DNA from: UBA9676 sp035532275
Lineage (GTDB): Bacteria > Actinomycetota > Actinomycetes > Streptosporangiales > Streptosporangiaceae
NCBI GenBank assembly: GCA_035532275.1
Contig: DATKRG010000045.1
Span: 1 to 45,699, forward strand
Direction of reading: 5' to 3'
Length of the DNA stretch: 45,699 nucleotides
Below, piece by piece: positions 1 to 8,574 of this stretch. Position numbers and translations under genes: made by a program. Numbering within the stretch: position 1 is the first letter of the stretch; every line of letters starts with the position of its first letter. The notes beneath the pieces were generated by a model, which was not told the origin of the DNA, ran no database searches, and worked only from the letters and a program-made list of their open reading frames with translations.

Positions 1-1131
1 CCAGGCGGCGTTGCCGGGCGCCACGTTCACGCAGCCGTGGCTCACGTTGACGTAGCCCTGCTCCCCCACTGACCACGGCGCGCTGTGCACATAGTCGCCG
101 TCGGCGGTGAACTGCACCGAGTCGTACACCATGACGTTGTAGTAGCCGGGGTCACCGGGCATCACGCCGAACGTGGCCGAGTTCATGTCCACCGGGTTGC
201 CCATGGCGAAGGACAGGTAGTGCCCGTTCGGTGTGTCCAGGCCGGGCTGGCCGGTGCTGATCGGCCAGTTGCCCTTGAAGTGGCCGTTGTACCAGACCTT
301 CATGTGATGGCTGGCGGTGCTGGCGATGGCGATGAGCGAGCTGCCGATCCGGAACTGCCGGGTCAGGTTGGCGTCGCCGTACACGCCCGGCGCTCCCCGC
401 ACCCCCTTGAGGTGGGCGGAGAACCACACCCGGGTGCGGGCGGGCCAGTAGTGCCTGGTCCGGAACCACACCTCGGTGCTGCTCATCCAGTACCAGGCCC
501 CGGTCACCGGCTTGCTCGACCGGACCTGGATCGCCCGCTCCACGGCCGCCCTGTTGGTGATCGCGTGGCTGAAGGTGATCATGATGGGCATGCCCACCCC
601 GTAGACCTGGCCCGGCGCCATGGTGGTCGAGGCCGAGAAGGTCCGCCGCGGTGTGAGAGTGCGGAAGGTGCCGCTGGTCACGGTCTTGACGCCCTGGCTG
701 TTGGCCGCGACGGCCGTCACCCGGTAGGCGCGCGATGGCGCCAGTGCCCAGGTCGTGTGCCAGGCGATACGGCCAAGGCCGAGCGAGCCTGGCACGGCCT
801 TCCCCGACGCCTGGGTGACGGTCACGCTGGACAGCGTGCCGCCGGTGACGCTGACGCTGATCCCCAGATCCGGGCGCCGGTCGACCAGCGTGCTGGTAGC
901 CGACCGGGTGACGGCGGTCCCCGCCCGGCCCGTGGCCGCGGCCGGAGCGGCCGAGCTGAACCTGAGGTTGCCGGTGGTGATCGTGACCTTCGCCAGCGGG
1001 TGAGCGACCGGCCGGTGCCGCACCGGAGCGCCCTGGCACGCGGCCACCACCAGCACGGTCAGGCAGGCAAGCCCCGCCCAGCGATTCCGGATGATTGCGG
1101 CGAGAATACATCTGAACATGCTGAAACACAT
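1..1131 (-). CDS. L,D-transpeptidase lipoprotein (C-terminus cut by window edge)
   Basis: Periplasmic/cell-wall cross-linking enzyme that makes 3-3 links in peptidoglycan. The reading frame is open from the window edge to an ATG at 1131 (a second ATG at 1119 is an alternative; neither has a good ribosome site). Residues 1-32 form a lipoprotein signal ending in the lipobox VVAAC (Cys32). The middle, roughly residues 45-250, is Thr/Val-rich beta sequence like the Ig-like domains of actinobacterial Ldt proteins. The YkuD catalytic domain follows and shows HSAPWS, then the catalytic motif SHGCVN with Cys367. The protein runs off the window about 10 residues after this motif, so only the C-terminal tail is missing. 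Domain order matches Ldt proteins such as mycobacterial LdtMt2; I infer the same reaction. Confidence 0.9.
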   Translation of the reverse strand, partial: MCFSMFRCILAAIIRNRWAGLACLTVLVVAACQGAPVRHRPVAHPLAKVTITTGNLRFSSAAPAAATGRAGTAVTRSATSTLVDRRPDLGISVSVTGGTLSSVTVTQASGKAVPGSLGLGRIAWHTTWALAPSRAYRVTAVAANSQGVKTVTSGTFRTLTPRRTFSASTTMAPGQVYGVGMPIMITFSHAITNRAAVERAIQVRSSKPVTGAWYWMSSTEVWFRTRHYWPARTRVWFSAHLKGVRGAPGVYGDANLTRQFRIGSSLIAIASTASHHMKVWYNGHFKGNWPISTGQPGLDTPNGHYLSFAMGNPVDMNSATFGVMPGDPGYYNVMVYDSVQFTADGDYVHSAPWSVGEQGYVNVSHGCVNVAPGNAAW

Positions 1132-1448
1132 TTTTGCAGCCAATGCCCCCACCTTGGCCTAAACCCGTAGCGTACGCACCTTCGACAAACCAGCGGTACG
1201 TTCTTGCTACGAAACTCATTCCCCGGCCATGGCTGGATTACTCGCCGTAACCCGTGAATTATAGCGCCCTATCATGGCAGGTCACAGCCCTAGCACGACC
1301 CGGCAACAGGCTGACAACGGCCAGACAGGACCAGGATACGCAGCGCCGTTACGTGGCCTTCACCGGGGCCCGCTGGCAGGCCAGGAGCGTCCTATTCGCA
1401 CCGTGTTACGTGGAAAGGTGAGCGCCCCGTAAGAGGGGCCGCCCCGAC
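1132..1448. other. Intergenic stretch between ctaF and the L,D-transpeptidase gene
   Basis: Both flanking genes are on the minus strand, so this holds the end of the ctaF transcript and the promoter of the transpeptidase gene. It is noticeably richer in A/T than its surroundings at 1100-1280. Apart from a short hairpin just past ctaF I see no gene or convincing promoter pair. Confidence 0.5.
1424..1439 (-). terminator. Possible terminator downstream of ctaF
   Basis: A 5-bp GC stem (GCCCC/GGGGC) with a 6-nt loop lies about 10 bp after the ctaF stop codon. There is no U-run, so it is a weak candidate for ending the ctaC-ctaD-ctaF transcript. Confidence 0.3.
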
Positions 1449-1844
1449 TCAGTGCGCGTACACCCCGCGGTAGTACTCGAAGACAAAGCCGATGGCGGAC
1501 AGGAGCACACAGAGCATCCCGATCAGGAACAGCCACCATCCAATCGCGGCGCCGACGGCGGCGAGCGCCGAGGCCAGCCCGGCGAACAGCGGCCACCAGC
1601 TGTGCGGGCTGAAAAAGCCGAGCTCGCCGGTGCCCTCGCCAATCTCGCCTTCCGGGTTGTCCTCCGGCCGGCGGGGCAGGCGCCTGCCCGTGAACAGGAT
1701 GTAGAAGCCGCTCAGGAACGCGAGCCCGACCGCCAGCGCCAGCGCCGTCGTCCCGGTCGGATCCTTCGAGAAGTGCCAGTAGACGACGTCCGCGGCGGTG
1801 AAGAACGCGGCGCAGCCGATGAACAGGAACCCTTCGACCTTCAT
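1449..1844 (-). CDS. ctaF: Cytochrome c oxidase subunit 4 (actinobacterial CtaF)
   Basis: Small integral membrane subunit of the actinobacterial aa3 cytochrome c oxidase. The 131 residues are nearly all hydrophobic helix: residues 2-24, 33-53, about 84-100 and 100-125, with a charged loop (RRLPRRPEDNPEGE) between the second and third. Length and helix pattern fit the actinobacterial subunit IV family. The ATG at 1844 is preceded by AGAGGTG. It follows ctaD by 58 bp on the same strand and completes the usual ctaC-ctaD-ctaF order, which supports a shared transcript. Confidence 0.92.
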   Translation of the reverse strand: MKVEGFLFIGCAAFFTAADVVYWHFSKDPTGTTALALAVGLAFLSGFYILFTGRRLPRRPEDNPEGEIGEGTGELGFFSPHSWWPLFAGLASALAAVGAAIGWWLFLIGMLCVLLSAIGFVFEYYRGVYAH

Positions 1845-1902
1845 GAGACACCTCTGCTCTGCCGCGCCCGGGCGGGCGTCCCCTCACCGCGCATGCCCCG
1901 GC

Positions 1903-3588
1903 TCACTGGGACGACGGGAGGGAGTCGCGGGCCGGCCGGCCCGTCTTGATGTGTGGATAGTGCAGGTCGAACGCGGGGCGCTCGGACCGGATGCGCGGGA
2001 TGGACGTGAAGTTGTGCCGCGGCGGCGGGCAGGAGGTCGCCCACTCCAGCGAGTTCGCGTACCCCCACGGGTCGTCCTTGGTCACCCGCTCCCCCGCCCG
2101 CCAGGTCGTGTACACGTTGTAGATGAACAGCAGGGTGGAGATGCCGAGGATCCACGACCCCACCGTGGAGATCTGGTTCAGGGTGGTGGCGTATCCCGGC
2201 AGGTCGGGGTAGTTCGCGACCCGCCGCGGCATGCCGATGACGCCGAGCCAGTGCTGGACGAGGAACGTCATGTGGAAGCCGATGAACAGGGTCCAGAAGT
2301 TCCACTTCCCGAGCGTCTCGTTGAGCTTCTTCCCGGTGAACTTGGGCCACCAGAAGTAGAACCCGGCGAACATCTCGAAGGCGACCGTGCCGAACAGAAC
2401 GTAGTGGAAGTGGGCGACCACGAAATAGGTGTCGCTGACGGGGAAGTCCAGCGGCGGCGCCGCGAGGATGATCCCGGTCAGGCCGCCGAACAGGAACGTG
2501 GTGAGGAAGCCGATGGTGAACAGCATCGGCGTCTCGAAGGTCAGCTGGCCCCGCCACATGGTGCCGACCCAGTTGAAGAACTTCACCCCGGTCGGCACCG
2601 CGATCAGGAAGGTCATGAACGAGAAGAAGGGCAGCAGCACCGCGCCGGTGGTGAACATGTGGTGCGCCCACACGGTCATCGACAGGCCCGCGATCGCGAC
2701 CGTCGCCGCGACCAGCCCCTTGTAGCCGAACACCGGCTTGCGGCTGAACACCGGCAGGATCTCGGTGGCGATCCCGAAGAACGGGATCGCCAGGATATAG
2801 ACCTCCGGATGGCCGAAGAACCAGAACAGGTGCTGCCACATGATGGCGCCGCCGTTGACCGAGCTGAACACTTGTGCGCCGAGCTTGCGGTCGATCTCCA
2901 GCACCAGCAGCGCCGCCGCCAGCACCGGGAACGCCATCAGCACCAGCATGGAGGTGAGCAGGATGTTCCAGGTGAAGATCGGCATCCGGAACATGGTCAT
3001 GCCGGGCGCGCGCATGCAGACGATCGTGGTGACGAAGTTGACGCCGCTCAGGATCGTGCCAAGGCCGCTCAGGGTCAGGCCCATGATCCACATGTCGCCA
3101 CCGACCCCGGGTGAGTACACCGGGTTGGTGAGAGGGGAATAGGCGTACCAGCCGAACGCCGCCGCGCCGCCCGGGGTCAGGAAGCTGCCGAGCACGATCA
3201 GCCCGCCGAACAGGAAGAAGTAGTAGCTCAGCAGGTTGAGCCGCGGGAAGGCGACGTCGGGCGCGCCGATCTGGAGCGGGAAGATCTCGTTCGCGAACCC
3301 GACGAACAGCGGGGTCGCGAACAGCAGCAGCATGATCGTGCCGTGCATGGTGAACAGCTCGTTGTACTGCTGGTCGGACACGACGTGGTTGGTCGGCCCG
3401 AGCAGCTGGATCCGCATGATCATCGCCATCAGGCCGCCGATGAGGAAGAACCCGAACGACGTGATCAGGTACAGGTGCCCGATGACCTTGTGGTCGGTGG
3501 AGGACAGCCAGCTGGCCAGCACCGATCCCTTGCGGGGGTTGCGCGGTGCCGTCAGGGGCAGGGGGGTCTGCTGTTCGAGCGTGGTCAC
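1903..3588 (-). CDS. ctaD: Cytochrome c oxidase subunit I
   Basis: Catalytic haem-copper subunit of the aa3 oxidase, reducing O2 to water and pumping protons. I place the start at the GTG at 3588 because it overlaps the ctaC stop (GTGA), giving 561 residues; a longer open frame upstream lies inside ctaC. About 12 membrane helices are evident. The metal ligands are visible: His82 (MHGTIM) and His395 for haem a, His393 for haem a3 (HFHYVL), and His260, His309 and His310 for CuB. Tyr264 in GHPEVY is the cross-linked tyrosine. Everything expected for a working subunit I is present. The C-terminal tail of about 40 residues is polar. Confidence 0.97.
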   Translation of the reverse strand: MTTLEQQTPLPLTAPRNPRKGSVLASWLSSTDHKVIGHLYLITSFGFFLIGGLMAMIMRIQLLGPTNHVVSDQQYNELFTMHGTIMLLLFATPLFVGFANEIFPLQIGAPDVAFPRLNLLSYYFFLFGGLIVLGSFLTPGGAAAFGWYAYSPLTNPVYSPGVGGDMWIMGLTLSGLGTILSGVNFVTTIVCMRAPGMTMFRMPIFTWNILLTSMLVLMAFPVLAAALLVLEIDRKLGAQVFSSVNGGAIMWQHLFWFFGHPEVYILAIPFFGIATEILPVFSRKPVFGYKGLVAATVAIAGLSMTVWAHHMFTTGAVLLPFFSFMTFLIAVPTGVKFFNWVGTMWRGQLTFETPMLFTIGFLTTFLFGGLTGIILAAPPLDFPVSDTYFVVAHFHYVLFGTVAFEMFAGFYFWWPKFTGKKLNETLGKWNFWTLFIGFHMTFLVQHWLGVIGMPRRVANYPDLPGYATTLNQISTVGSWILGISTLLFIYNVYTTWRAGERVTKDDPWGYANSLEWATSCPPPRHNFTSIPRIRSERPAFDLHYPHIKTGRPARDSLPSSQ

Positions 3589-4487
3589 TGAGCGCTCCCT
3601 GCCTTCTGCTGCGCAGCCTGCTGCGCGTGGATCCACTGGCTGAACTGGGCTGGCGTCACGATCCTCACCTTGAACAGCATCCGGCTGTGGTACAGCCCGC
3701 ACAGCTCGGTGCAGCGGCCGATGAAGGTGCCGGTCCGGGTGGTGGTGACCTCGAAGTGATTCGGGTGGCCAGGGATGACGTCACGCTTGAACTCGAACGG
3801 GACGATCCAGAACGAATGGATGACGTCGACGGAGGTCAGGTTGAACTGGATGGTCTCGTTGCTGGGGATCACCAGGACCGGCAGCTGGCTGTTGCCGGTG
3901 GCCGGGGTCCACGGCCCCCCGTTCATCGTGACGTCGCGCGTCGGTGACGCCGGCACCTTGTACTGGGGGTACTGGAACTGCCAGCTCCACTGGTACCCGA
4001 TGACGTCGACCGTCACATTGGGGTGAGCTGGCATCTTGGTGATGTAGTTCTCGTCCCGCGCGGTGAAGAAGAACAGGACGCCGACCATGATGAACGGCAC
4101 CACGGTGTAGAGCATCTCGATCGGCAGGTTGTAGCGCACCTGGTAGGGCGGCCGGTCCGAGCGCTTGCGGTGGAAGATGACCGCCCAGAGGATCAGCCCC
4201 CAGACGACGACCCCGACCGCCATCGCCGCGACCCAGTTCCCCTGCCACAGCGTGAGCGTGACCTGGCCCTGCTTGGTGACCGGGACCGGCATCCCGATCC
4301 GGGTGAACAGGTTCGAGGTGCAACCCGTCGTGCCGGCGAGCACGACGGCGAGCAGGGCGGCGACCGGAACGGCACGCCGCCACCTGGCGGCTGCGCCCCG
4401 GCGCGGTGGGGCTGCCGCTGTCTGGCCGGGCGCCAGGCCCGGAACATGCGCGCCCCGACCGCGGGGGGCGCTGGGGGTGGGACTCAC
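3585..4487 (-). CDS. ctaC: Cytochrome c oxidase subunit II
   Basis: CuA-bearing subunit that accepts electrons from cytochrome c or the bcc complex. The N-terminus is long and Pro/Ala/Arg-rich (1-38), followed by a hydrophobic segment with the lipobox AGTTGC (Cys56), so the mature protein is probably a lipoprotein. Two membrane helices follow (about 84-105 and 125-142). The cupredoxin domain carries a full CuA set: His224 (VIHSFW), Cys259, Glu261, Cys263, His267 and Met270. It heads the operon: its stop overlaps the ctaD GTG start by translational coupling. No cytochrome c domain is fused to the C-terminus, as expected for an aa3 partner of a bcc complex with a dihaem cytochrome c. Confidence 0.97.
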   Translation of the reverse strand: MSPTPSAPRGRGAHVPGLAPGQTAAAPPRRGAAARWRRAVPVAALLAVVLAGTTGCTSNLFTRIGMPVPVTKQGQVTLTLWQGNWVAAMAVGVVVWGLILWAVIFHRKRSDRPPYQVRYNLPIEMLYTVVPFIMVGVLFFFTARDENYITKMPAHPNVTVDVIGYQWSWQFQYPQYKVPASPTRDVTMNGGPWTPATGNSQLPVLVIPSNETIQFNLTSVDVIHSFWIVPFEFKRDVIPGHPNHFEVTTTRTGTFIGRCTELCGLYHSRMLFKVRIVTPAQFSQWIHAQQAAQQKAGSAQ

Positions 4488-4535
4488 AGGTTGCCTTCCC
4501 AGCGGATGACACCCGGCTGCACGGGCTGGTCAGAT

Positions 4536-4569
4536 GGCTCGTCCAACAGTCATACGGCTCGTCCTACAG
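4536..4569. promoter_or_regulatory. Two 14-bp direct repeats in the ctaC / cysteine desulfurase divergent region
   Basis: GGCTCGTCC followed by AACAG (4536-4549) or TACAG (4556-4569) occurs twice with a 20-bp period, about two helical turns, between the divergent starts of ctaC (4487) and the desulfurase (4670). Nearby ACAGT/ACTGT elements add partial symmetry. Direct repeats two turns apart are typical of some regulator sites, but I do not recognise this one. Confidence 0.35.
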
Positions 4570-4669
4570 ACTGTCGTGGAAACAGTATCGTGTGCCGCCG
4601 CCGGGCCGGCGGCGGCCCCCGGCCTGTGCCGCCAGGGCGGGCAGCCGAGCCTGCGGCTAGTGTCGTTGT

Positions 4670-5860
4670 GTGGCGTATTTCGATGCCGCCTCCGCCGAGC
4701 CGCTCCACCCGGCCGCACGCGAGACGCTGCTGGCGGCCCTCTCGCAGGGGTGGGCCGACCCGGCCCGGCTGCACCGCGAAGGCCGGCTCGCCGCGACGCT
4801 GCTGGACAGCGCGCGCGAGCGGGTGGCCGCGATCCTGGCCTGCCGCCCCGACGAGGTGTCGTTCACCTCATCGGGGACCCAGGCGGCGCACCTGGCCGTG
4901 CTCGGGGTGGCGCGCGCCCGCCGGGCCGGCCGGACCGCGCCGCCGCACCTGGTGCTGAGCGAGGTGGAACATTCCAGCGTGCTGAACGCGGCAGCCTGGC
5001 TGGAGGCCGACGGGGCGGAACTGACCATGGTCGGGGTCGACGCCACCGGGCGGGCCGACCCGCAGCGGTTCGCGGCCGCGCTCCGCCCGGGCGGCGAGCG
5101 CCGGGACGGCACCGTGCTCGCCTGCCTGCAGGCAGCCAACCCCGAGGTCGGCACCGTGCAGCCCGCCGGGCAGGCCGCCGCCGCCTGCGCGGCGCTCGGC
5201 GTGCCGCTGCTGGTGGACGCGGCCGCCGCCGCCGGGCGCGAGCCGATCCCGGCCGGCTGGTCGCTGCTGGCCGCCAGCGCGCACAAATGGGGCGGGCCGG
5301 CCGGGGTGGGCGTGCTCGCCGTGCGCAAGGGCACCCGGTGGCGCAGCCCACTGCCCGCCGACGAGCGGGAGGGCCGGCGGGTTCCCGGCTACCCGAACGT
5401 GCCCGCGATCCTGGCCGCCAGCGAGGCGCTGGCGGCGATGGACGCCGAACGCCTGGCGGAGGGCGCCGCGCTCCGCGCTCTCACCGACGAGATCCGCGCC
5501 CAGGTCCCGGTGCTGGTGCCCGACAGCGCCGTCCACGGTGACCCGGCCGGCGGCCTGGCCCATATCGTGGCGTTCTCCTGCCTGTACGTCGATGGCGAGG
5601 CGCTGGTGACCGAACTGGACAAGGCCGGATTCGCGGTCTCCTCCGGCAGTGCCTGCGCGGCCGAAACCGGCCGCCCCAGCCACGTGCTCGCCGCGATGGG
5701 GGCGCTTACCCACGGCAATGTGCGGGTATCGCTCCCGCGAGGCACCACGCCGATCGTGGTCGCGGAGTTCCTCGCGGTGCTGCCGGGCATCGTGGCGGGG
5801 CTGCGTGACATGGTCGGCCCGGCAACCCCGCGCTCCCCCGGCTCAAGCGTGAGAGGCTAA
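4670..5860 (+). CDS. Divergent cysteine desulfurase (NifS/IscS-like)
   Basis: PLP enzyme that takes sulfur from cysteine to form an enzyme persulfide. The 396 residues show the fold-type I aminotransferase pattern: TSSGT at 67-70, His101 (EVEHSS) over the PLP ring, Asp183, the Schiff-base Lys206 in SAHKWGGP, and the catalytic Cys329 in SSGSACAAE. Two positions differ from the standard enzyme. Asp183 is normally followed three residues later by a Gln that contacts PLP; here it is Ala186, in a run of five alanines. The usual RSGTEN segment reads RRVPGYPN (246-243 region). The start is the GTG at 4670. It is followed 5 bp later by a TusA-like carrier, the likely sulfur acceptor. In several actinobacteria I recall these two domains as one fused protein. 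Confidence 0.9.
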   Translation: MAYFDAASAEPLHPAARETLLAALSQGWADPARLHREGRLAATLLDSARERVAAILACRPDEVSFTSSGTQAAHLAVLGVARARRAGRTAPPHLVLSEVEHSSVLNAAAWLEADGAELTMVGVDATGRADPQRFAAALRPGGERRDGTVLACLQAANPEVGTVQPAGQAAAACAALGVPLLVDAAAAAGREPIPAGWSLLAASAHKWGGPAGVGVLAVRKGTRWRSPLPADEREGRRVPGYPNVPAILAASEALAAMDAERLAEGAALRALTDEIRAQVPVLVPDSAVHGDPAGGLAHIVAFSCLYVDGEALVTELDKAGFAVSSGSACAAETGRPSHVLAAMGALTHGNVRVSLPRGTTPIVVAEFLAVLPGIVAGLRDMVGPATPRSPGSSVRG

Positions 5861-5865
5861 GCGGC

Positions 5866-6114
5866 ATGACCCTCCCGGCGGGCCCCCGCCCGATGATCGT
5901 CATCGACGCACTTGGCCGCAAGTGCCCGATCCCGATCATCATGCTGGCGGAGCGGATCCGGGAGGTGCCCATCGGGCGGACGATCGCCGTCCTGGCCGAC
6001 GACCCGGCCGCCAAGACCGACGTTCCCGCCTGGTGCATGATGAAGTCGCACAAGTTCATCGCCATCACCGACCTGGCGCAGGGCTGGTCCTTCCTGATCA
6101 AGCGCAACTACTGA
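5866..6114 (+). CDS. TusA-family sulfur carrier
   Basis: Small (82 residues) sulfur-transfer protein. It has the TusA signature: LGRKCPIPI, with the CPxP cysteine at position 20, then the typical ADDPAAKTDVPAW segment and a second cysteine at 57. Such proteins accept persulfide sulfur from a cysteine desulfurase and pass it to tRNA thiolation, molybdenum cofactor or sulfur-oxidation enzymes. It starts 5 bp after the desulfurase stop in a different frame, so the two are co-transcribed but not fused. The final destination of the sulfur cannot be told from the neighbours. The stop codon sits inside a 17-bp tandem duplication. Confidence 0.92.
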   Translation: MTLPAGPRPMIVIDALGRKCPIPIIMLAERIREVPIGRTIAVLADDPAAKTDVPAWCMMKSHKFIAITDLAQGWSFLIKRNY

Positions 6115-6148
6115 GCACGCGCAGCTACTGAGCACGCGCAGCTACTGA
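6108..6148. repeat. 17-bp tandem duplication at the TusA stop codon
   Basis: The unit CTACTGAGCACGCGCAG is repeated exactly (6108-6124, 6125-6141), and a third partial copy CTACTGA ends at 6148. The first unit contains the TusA stop codon; the partial third copy overlaps the stop of ctaG coming from the other strand. It fills the whole space between the two convergent genes. Confidence 0.95.
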
Positions 6149-7119
6149 CCGGGGGGCGGCTGGAACCGGCTCGCGAACCGGGAGTCGCCCTGCCACCAGG
6201 GCTGCTCCGGGTCCGCCCCGCCGGGTGCGGTGCCCGCCGCACTGGCCACCGCGTCGAGCTCGGCGTCCTCCGCCCGCGCCTGCGTCTCGTCCTCCGCCAT
6301 CATCGCGATCAGCTGGGCGGCCAGGAACGGCAGGCCGATCAGGTCGCCGAGGAGCCAGAGCGCGCCACCGCCGATGACCTGGTCGGCCCGCGGCCCGGGC
6401 CCCCACGGCCGGGCCAGCGCCTGGTAGTAGCCCCCGGCGATCAGGTGCTGGTCGGCGAGCACCGCCAGCCCGAGCACGGCGTCCCCGACCACCTCGGTCC
6501 CGGTGACCCACAGCGCCACCAGGTAGGGGTACGCCTTCGGCACCGGGTCCAGCCGCAGCAGCGTCCAGAAGAACACCCACCCGGGCGCCAGCAGCGCGAG
6601 GTAGGTGAGCTCACGGACCGCGGCGTCGTGCAGGCCGGCCTCGTACCAGGACGTGAAGTACAGCAGGAAGCCGACCAGGACCACCGCCAGCGCGGTGATG
6701 GCCGGGAAGGTGAGGACACGCGCCGCCCGGCTGCCCACCACCGCGGCCAGCCGCCGCCCGGCCCCGGGGGCGGCCGCGGTCAGCAGCGACAGCGGCCGGC
6801 CCAGCGCCAGCAGCAGCGGTGCCGCCAGCAGCAGCAGGATCGTCTGCACCGCGCGGGCGTAGAAGAGCACGCCCTGGTACACGCCGAGGAAGGACATGGT
6901 CGCGACGACCACCACGGCGAGCCCGCCGCCGAACGCCAGCGCCGTCCCGGCCGGCCAGCGCTCACCGGACCGGCGCAGCCGGCGGACACCGGCCAGATAG
7001 AAACCGGCCGCGACCAGCGTCACGGCCAGCACTGGCAGGTCGGGCGTCCAGGAGGTGAACGCCCGTGCCAGCGTCAGCTCGGCCGGCCCGTGATACCCGG
7101 CGCTCACCCCTGCGGTCAC
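6142..7119 (-). CDS. ctaG: Cytochrome c oxidase assembly protein (CtaG, caa3 type)
   Basis: Polytopic membrane protein of the caa3_CtaG family, implicated in copper insertion or assembly of cytochrome oxidase. In 325 residues about seven or more hydrophobic helices are visible between residues 28 and 265, with typical features such as LGRPLSLL, TFPAITAL, FTSWYE and a GDLIGLPFLAAQL helix near the end. The C-terminal 55 residues are polar and Asp/Glu/Ala-rich, presumably cytoplasmic. The start is the GTG at 7119. It lies 27 bp after adoK on the same strand and close to the oxidase genes, which fits its role. Its stop overlaps the 17-bp tandem duplication. Confidence 0.92.
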   Translation of the reverse strand: MTAGVSAGYHGPAELTLARAFTSWTPDLPVLAVTLVAAGFYLAGVRRLRRSGERWPAGTALAFGGGLAVVVVATMSFLGVYQGVLFYARAVQTILLLLAAPLLLALGRPLSLLTAAAPGAGRRLAAVVGSRAARVLTFPAITALAVVLVGFLLYFTSWYEAGLHDAAVRELTYLALLAPGWVFFWTLLRLDPVPKAYPYLVALWVTGTEVVGDAVLGLAVLADQHLIAGGYYQALARPWGPGPRADQVIGGGALWLLGDLIGLPFLAAQLIAMMAEDETQARAEDAELDAVASAAGTAPGGADPEQPWWQGDSRFASRFQPPPGQ

Positions 7120-7146
7120 CCCGTTACGCTACCCCCCGGCGCCGGG

Positions 7147-8121
7147 TCATCCGTAGTGGGCGGCGATCTCGGCGGCGGCCTCCTGGCCGTACACGGCGGC
7201 GAGGCGCTCGATCACCAGGGCCGGCTTGAGTTCGTACTCCTGCGGCCCGTCCGCCTCCAGCACCGTCACCGCCAGCAGGTTGCCGAGCTGAGCCGCCCGT
7301 TCCAGGGACAGCCCCCAGCCGACCGCGGCCAGAAAGCCGGCCCGGAACGCGTCCCCGGTCCCGGTCGGGTCGGCTTTGCGCTGCTCCGGCACGGGGCCTA
7401 CCAGCACCGGCGGCTGCCCGGCCTGCTCGACCCGGGCGCCGGCCGGGCCCAGCGTGGTCACCCGCACCCCCACCCGGTCCAGGATCTCGCCGCTGCTCCA
7501 GCCGGTCTTGCGCTCGATGAGCGCTTCCTCGTAGTCGTTGCAGAACAGGTAGGCCGCGCCGTCCACCAGGGCGCCCACCTGCGGTCCGTCCAGCCGGGGC
7601 AGCTGCTGGGACGGATCGGCGGCGAAGGCGATGCCGAGCGCGGCGCATTCGGCGGTGTGGGAGAGCATCGCCGCCGGGTCACTGGCGCCGATCAGCACCA
7701 GATCGAGCGCGCCGGCGCGCTGTGTCACGTCCGCGAGCTCGATCTCGGCGTCCTCGCTCATCGCGCCCGGGTAGAAGGAGGCGATCTGGTTGCCGTCGAG
7801 GTCGGTGGTGCAGATGAAACGGGCGGTGTGGTGCCGGGTGGACTCGCGCACGCCGCCGCAGTCCACGCCGTGGTCGCTGAGCCACTCACGGTAGGGGCCG
7901 AAGTCGGGCCCGACCGCGCCGACCAGCAGCGGCCGCAGCCCCAGCACGCCCAGGCCGAAACAGATGTTGGCCGCCACCCCGCCGCGCCGGATCTCGAGCG
8001 CGTCGACCAGGAAGGACAGCGAGACCCGGTCGATCTTCTCGGGGATGAGCTGCTCGGTGAAACGGCCGGGAAAGGTCATCAGGTGGTCGGTCGCTATCGA
8101 CCCGGTAACGGCTATGCGCAC
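7147..8121 (-). CDS. adoK: PfkB-family adenosine kinase-like sugar kinase
   Basis: Ribokinase-fold enzyme. The N-terminus GSIATDHLM and the active site DPTGTGDAF, with catalytic Asp257, match actinobacterial AdoK (Mycobacterium tuberculosis Rv2202c), whose catalytic base is at the same number; I therefore favour adenosine kinase over a general carbohydrate kinase. The glycine pair motif RRGGVAANIC (46-54) contacts the sugar. It starts at a GTG (8121), 102 bp after erpA and 27 bp before ctaG. The ctaC-adoK-erpA neighbourhood is also found in mycobacteria. Substrate is inferred from family similarity, not proven. Confidence 0.85.
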   Translation of the reverse strand: MRIAVTGSIATDHLMTFPGRFTEQLIPEKIDRVSLSFLVDALEIRRGGVAANICFGLGVLGLRPLLVGAVGPDFGPYREWLSDHGVDCGGVRESTRHHTARFICTTDLDGNQIASFYPGAMSEDAEIELADVTQRAGALDLVLIGASDPAAMLSHTAECAALGIAFAADPSQQLPRLDGPQVGALVDGAAYLFCNDYEEALIERKTGWSSGEILDRVGVRVTTLGPAGARVEQAGQPPVLVGPVPEQRKADPTGTGDAFRAGFLAAVGWGLSLERAAQLGNLLAVTVLEADGPQEYELKPALVIERLAAVYGQEAAAEIAAHYG

Positions 8122-8223
8122 GGCCGCACTCTAGGCGATGGGCACGGCGGACCGCACTGTGTCAGGTCACAGCTCCAGCCACCGCGATCAGTGGCCGGGG
8201 CCGGGCGCCATTGCACCCGGAGG

Positions 8224-8574
8224 TCAGTGGAACGAGTCGCCGCAGGCGCAGGACCCGGTCGCGTTCGGGTTGTCGATCGTGAAGCCCTGCTTCTCGATCG
8301 TGTCGACGAAGTCGACGGTGGCGCCGGTGAGGTAGGGGGCGCTCATCTTGTCGGTGACCACATGCACGCCCTCGAACTCGGCGTCGACGTCGCCGTCGAT
8401 CGCGCGCTCGTCGAAGTACAGCTGGTAGCGCAGCCCCGAGCAGCCGCCCGGCTGCACCGCGATCCGGAGCCGGAGGTCGTCGCGACCCTCGGCGGCCAGC
8501 AGATTGCTCACCTTGGCTGCCGCAGTGGAGGTGAGGATGACACCCTGGGCTGTCGCCTCGTCCTGAACTGTCAT
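8224..8574 (-). CDS. erpA: Iron-sulfur cluster insertion protein (ErpA/A-type carrier)
   Basis: A-type Fe-S carrier of 116 residues. The three conserved cysteines are present: Cys45 in GGCSG, and Cys109 and Cys111 in the C-terminal CACGDSF. It delivers Fe-S clusters to apo-proteins; the divergently transcribed neighbour nadA is a [4Fe-4S] enzyme and a plausible client. The ATG at 8574 has GGAG about 9 bp upstream. It heads the minus-strand run erpA-adoK-ctaG. Confidence 0.93.
   Translation of the reverse strand: MTVQDEATAQGVILTSTAAAKVSNLLAAEGRDDLRLRIAVQPGGCSGLRYQLYFDERAIDGDVDAEFEGVHVVTDKMSAPYLTGATVDFVDTIEKQGFTIDNPNATGSCACGDSFH

Noticed and set aside
1798..3114. Long plus-strand open frame opposite ctaD
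   Set aside because: Antisense to clear cytochrome oxidase sequence; Arg/Gly/His/Pro-rich translation typical of shadow frames in high-GC DNA.
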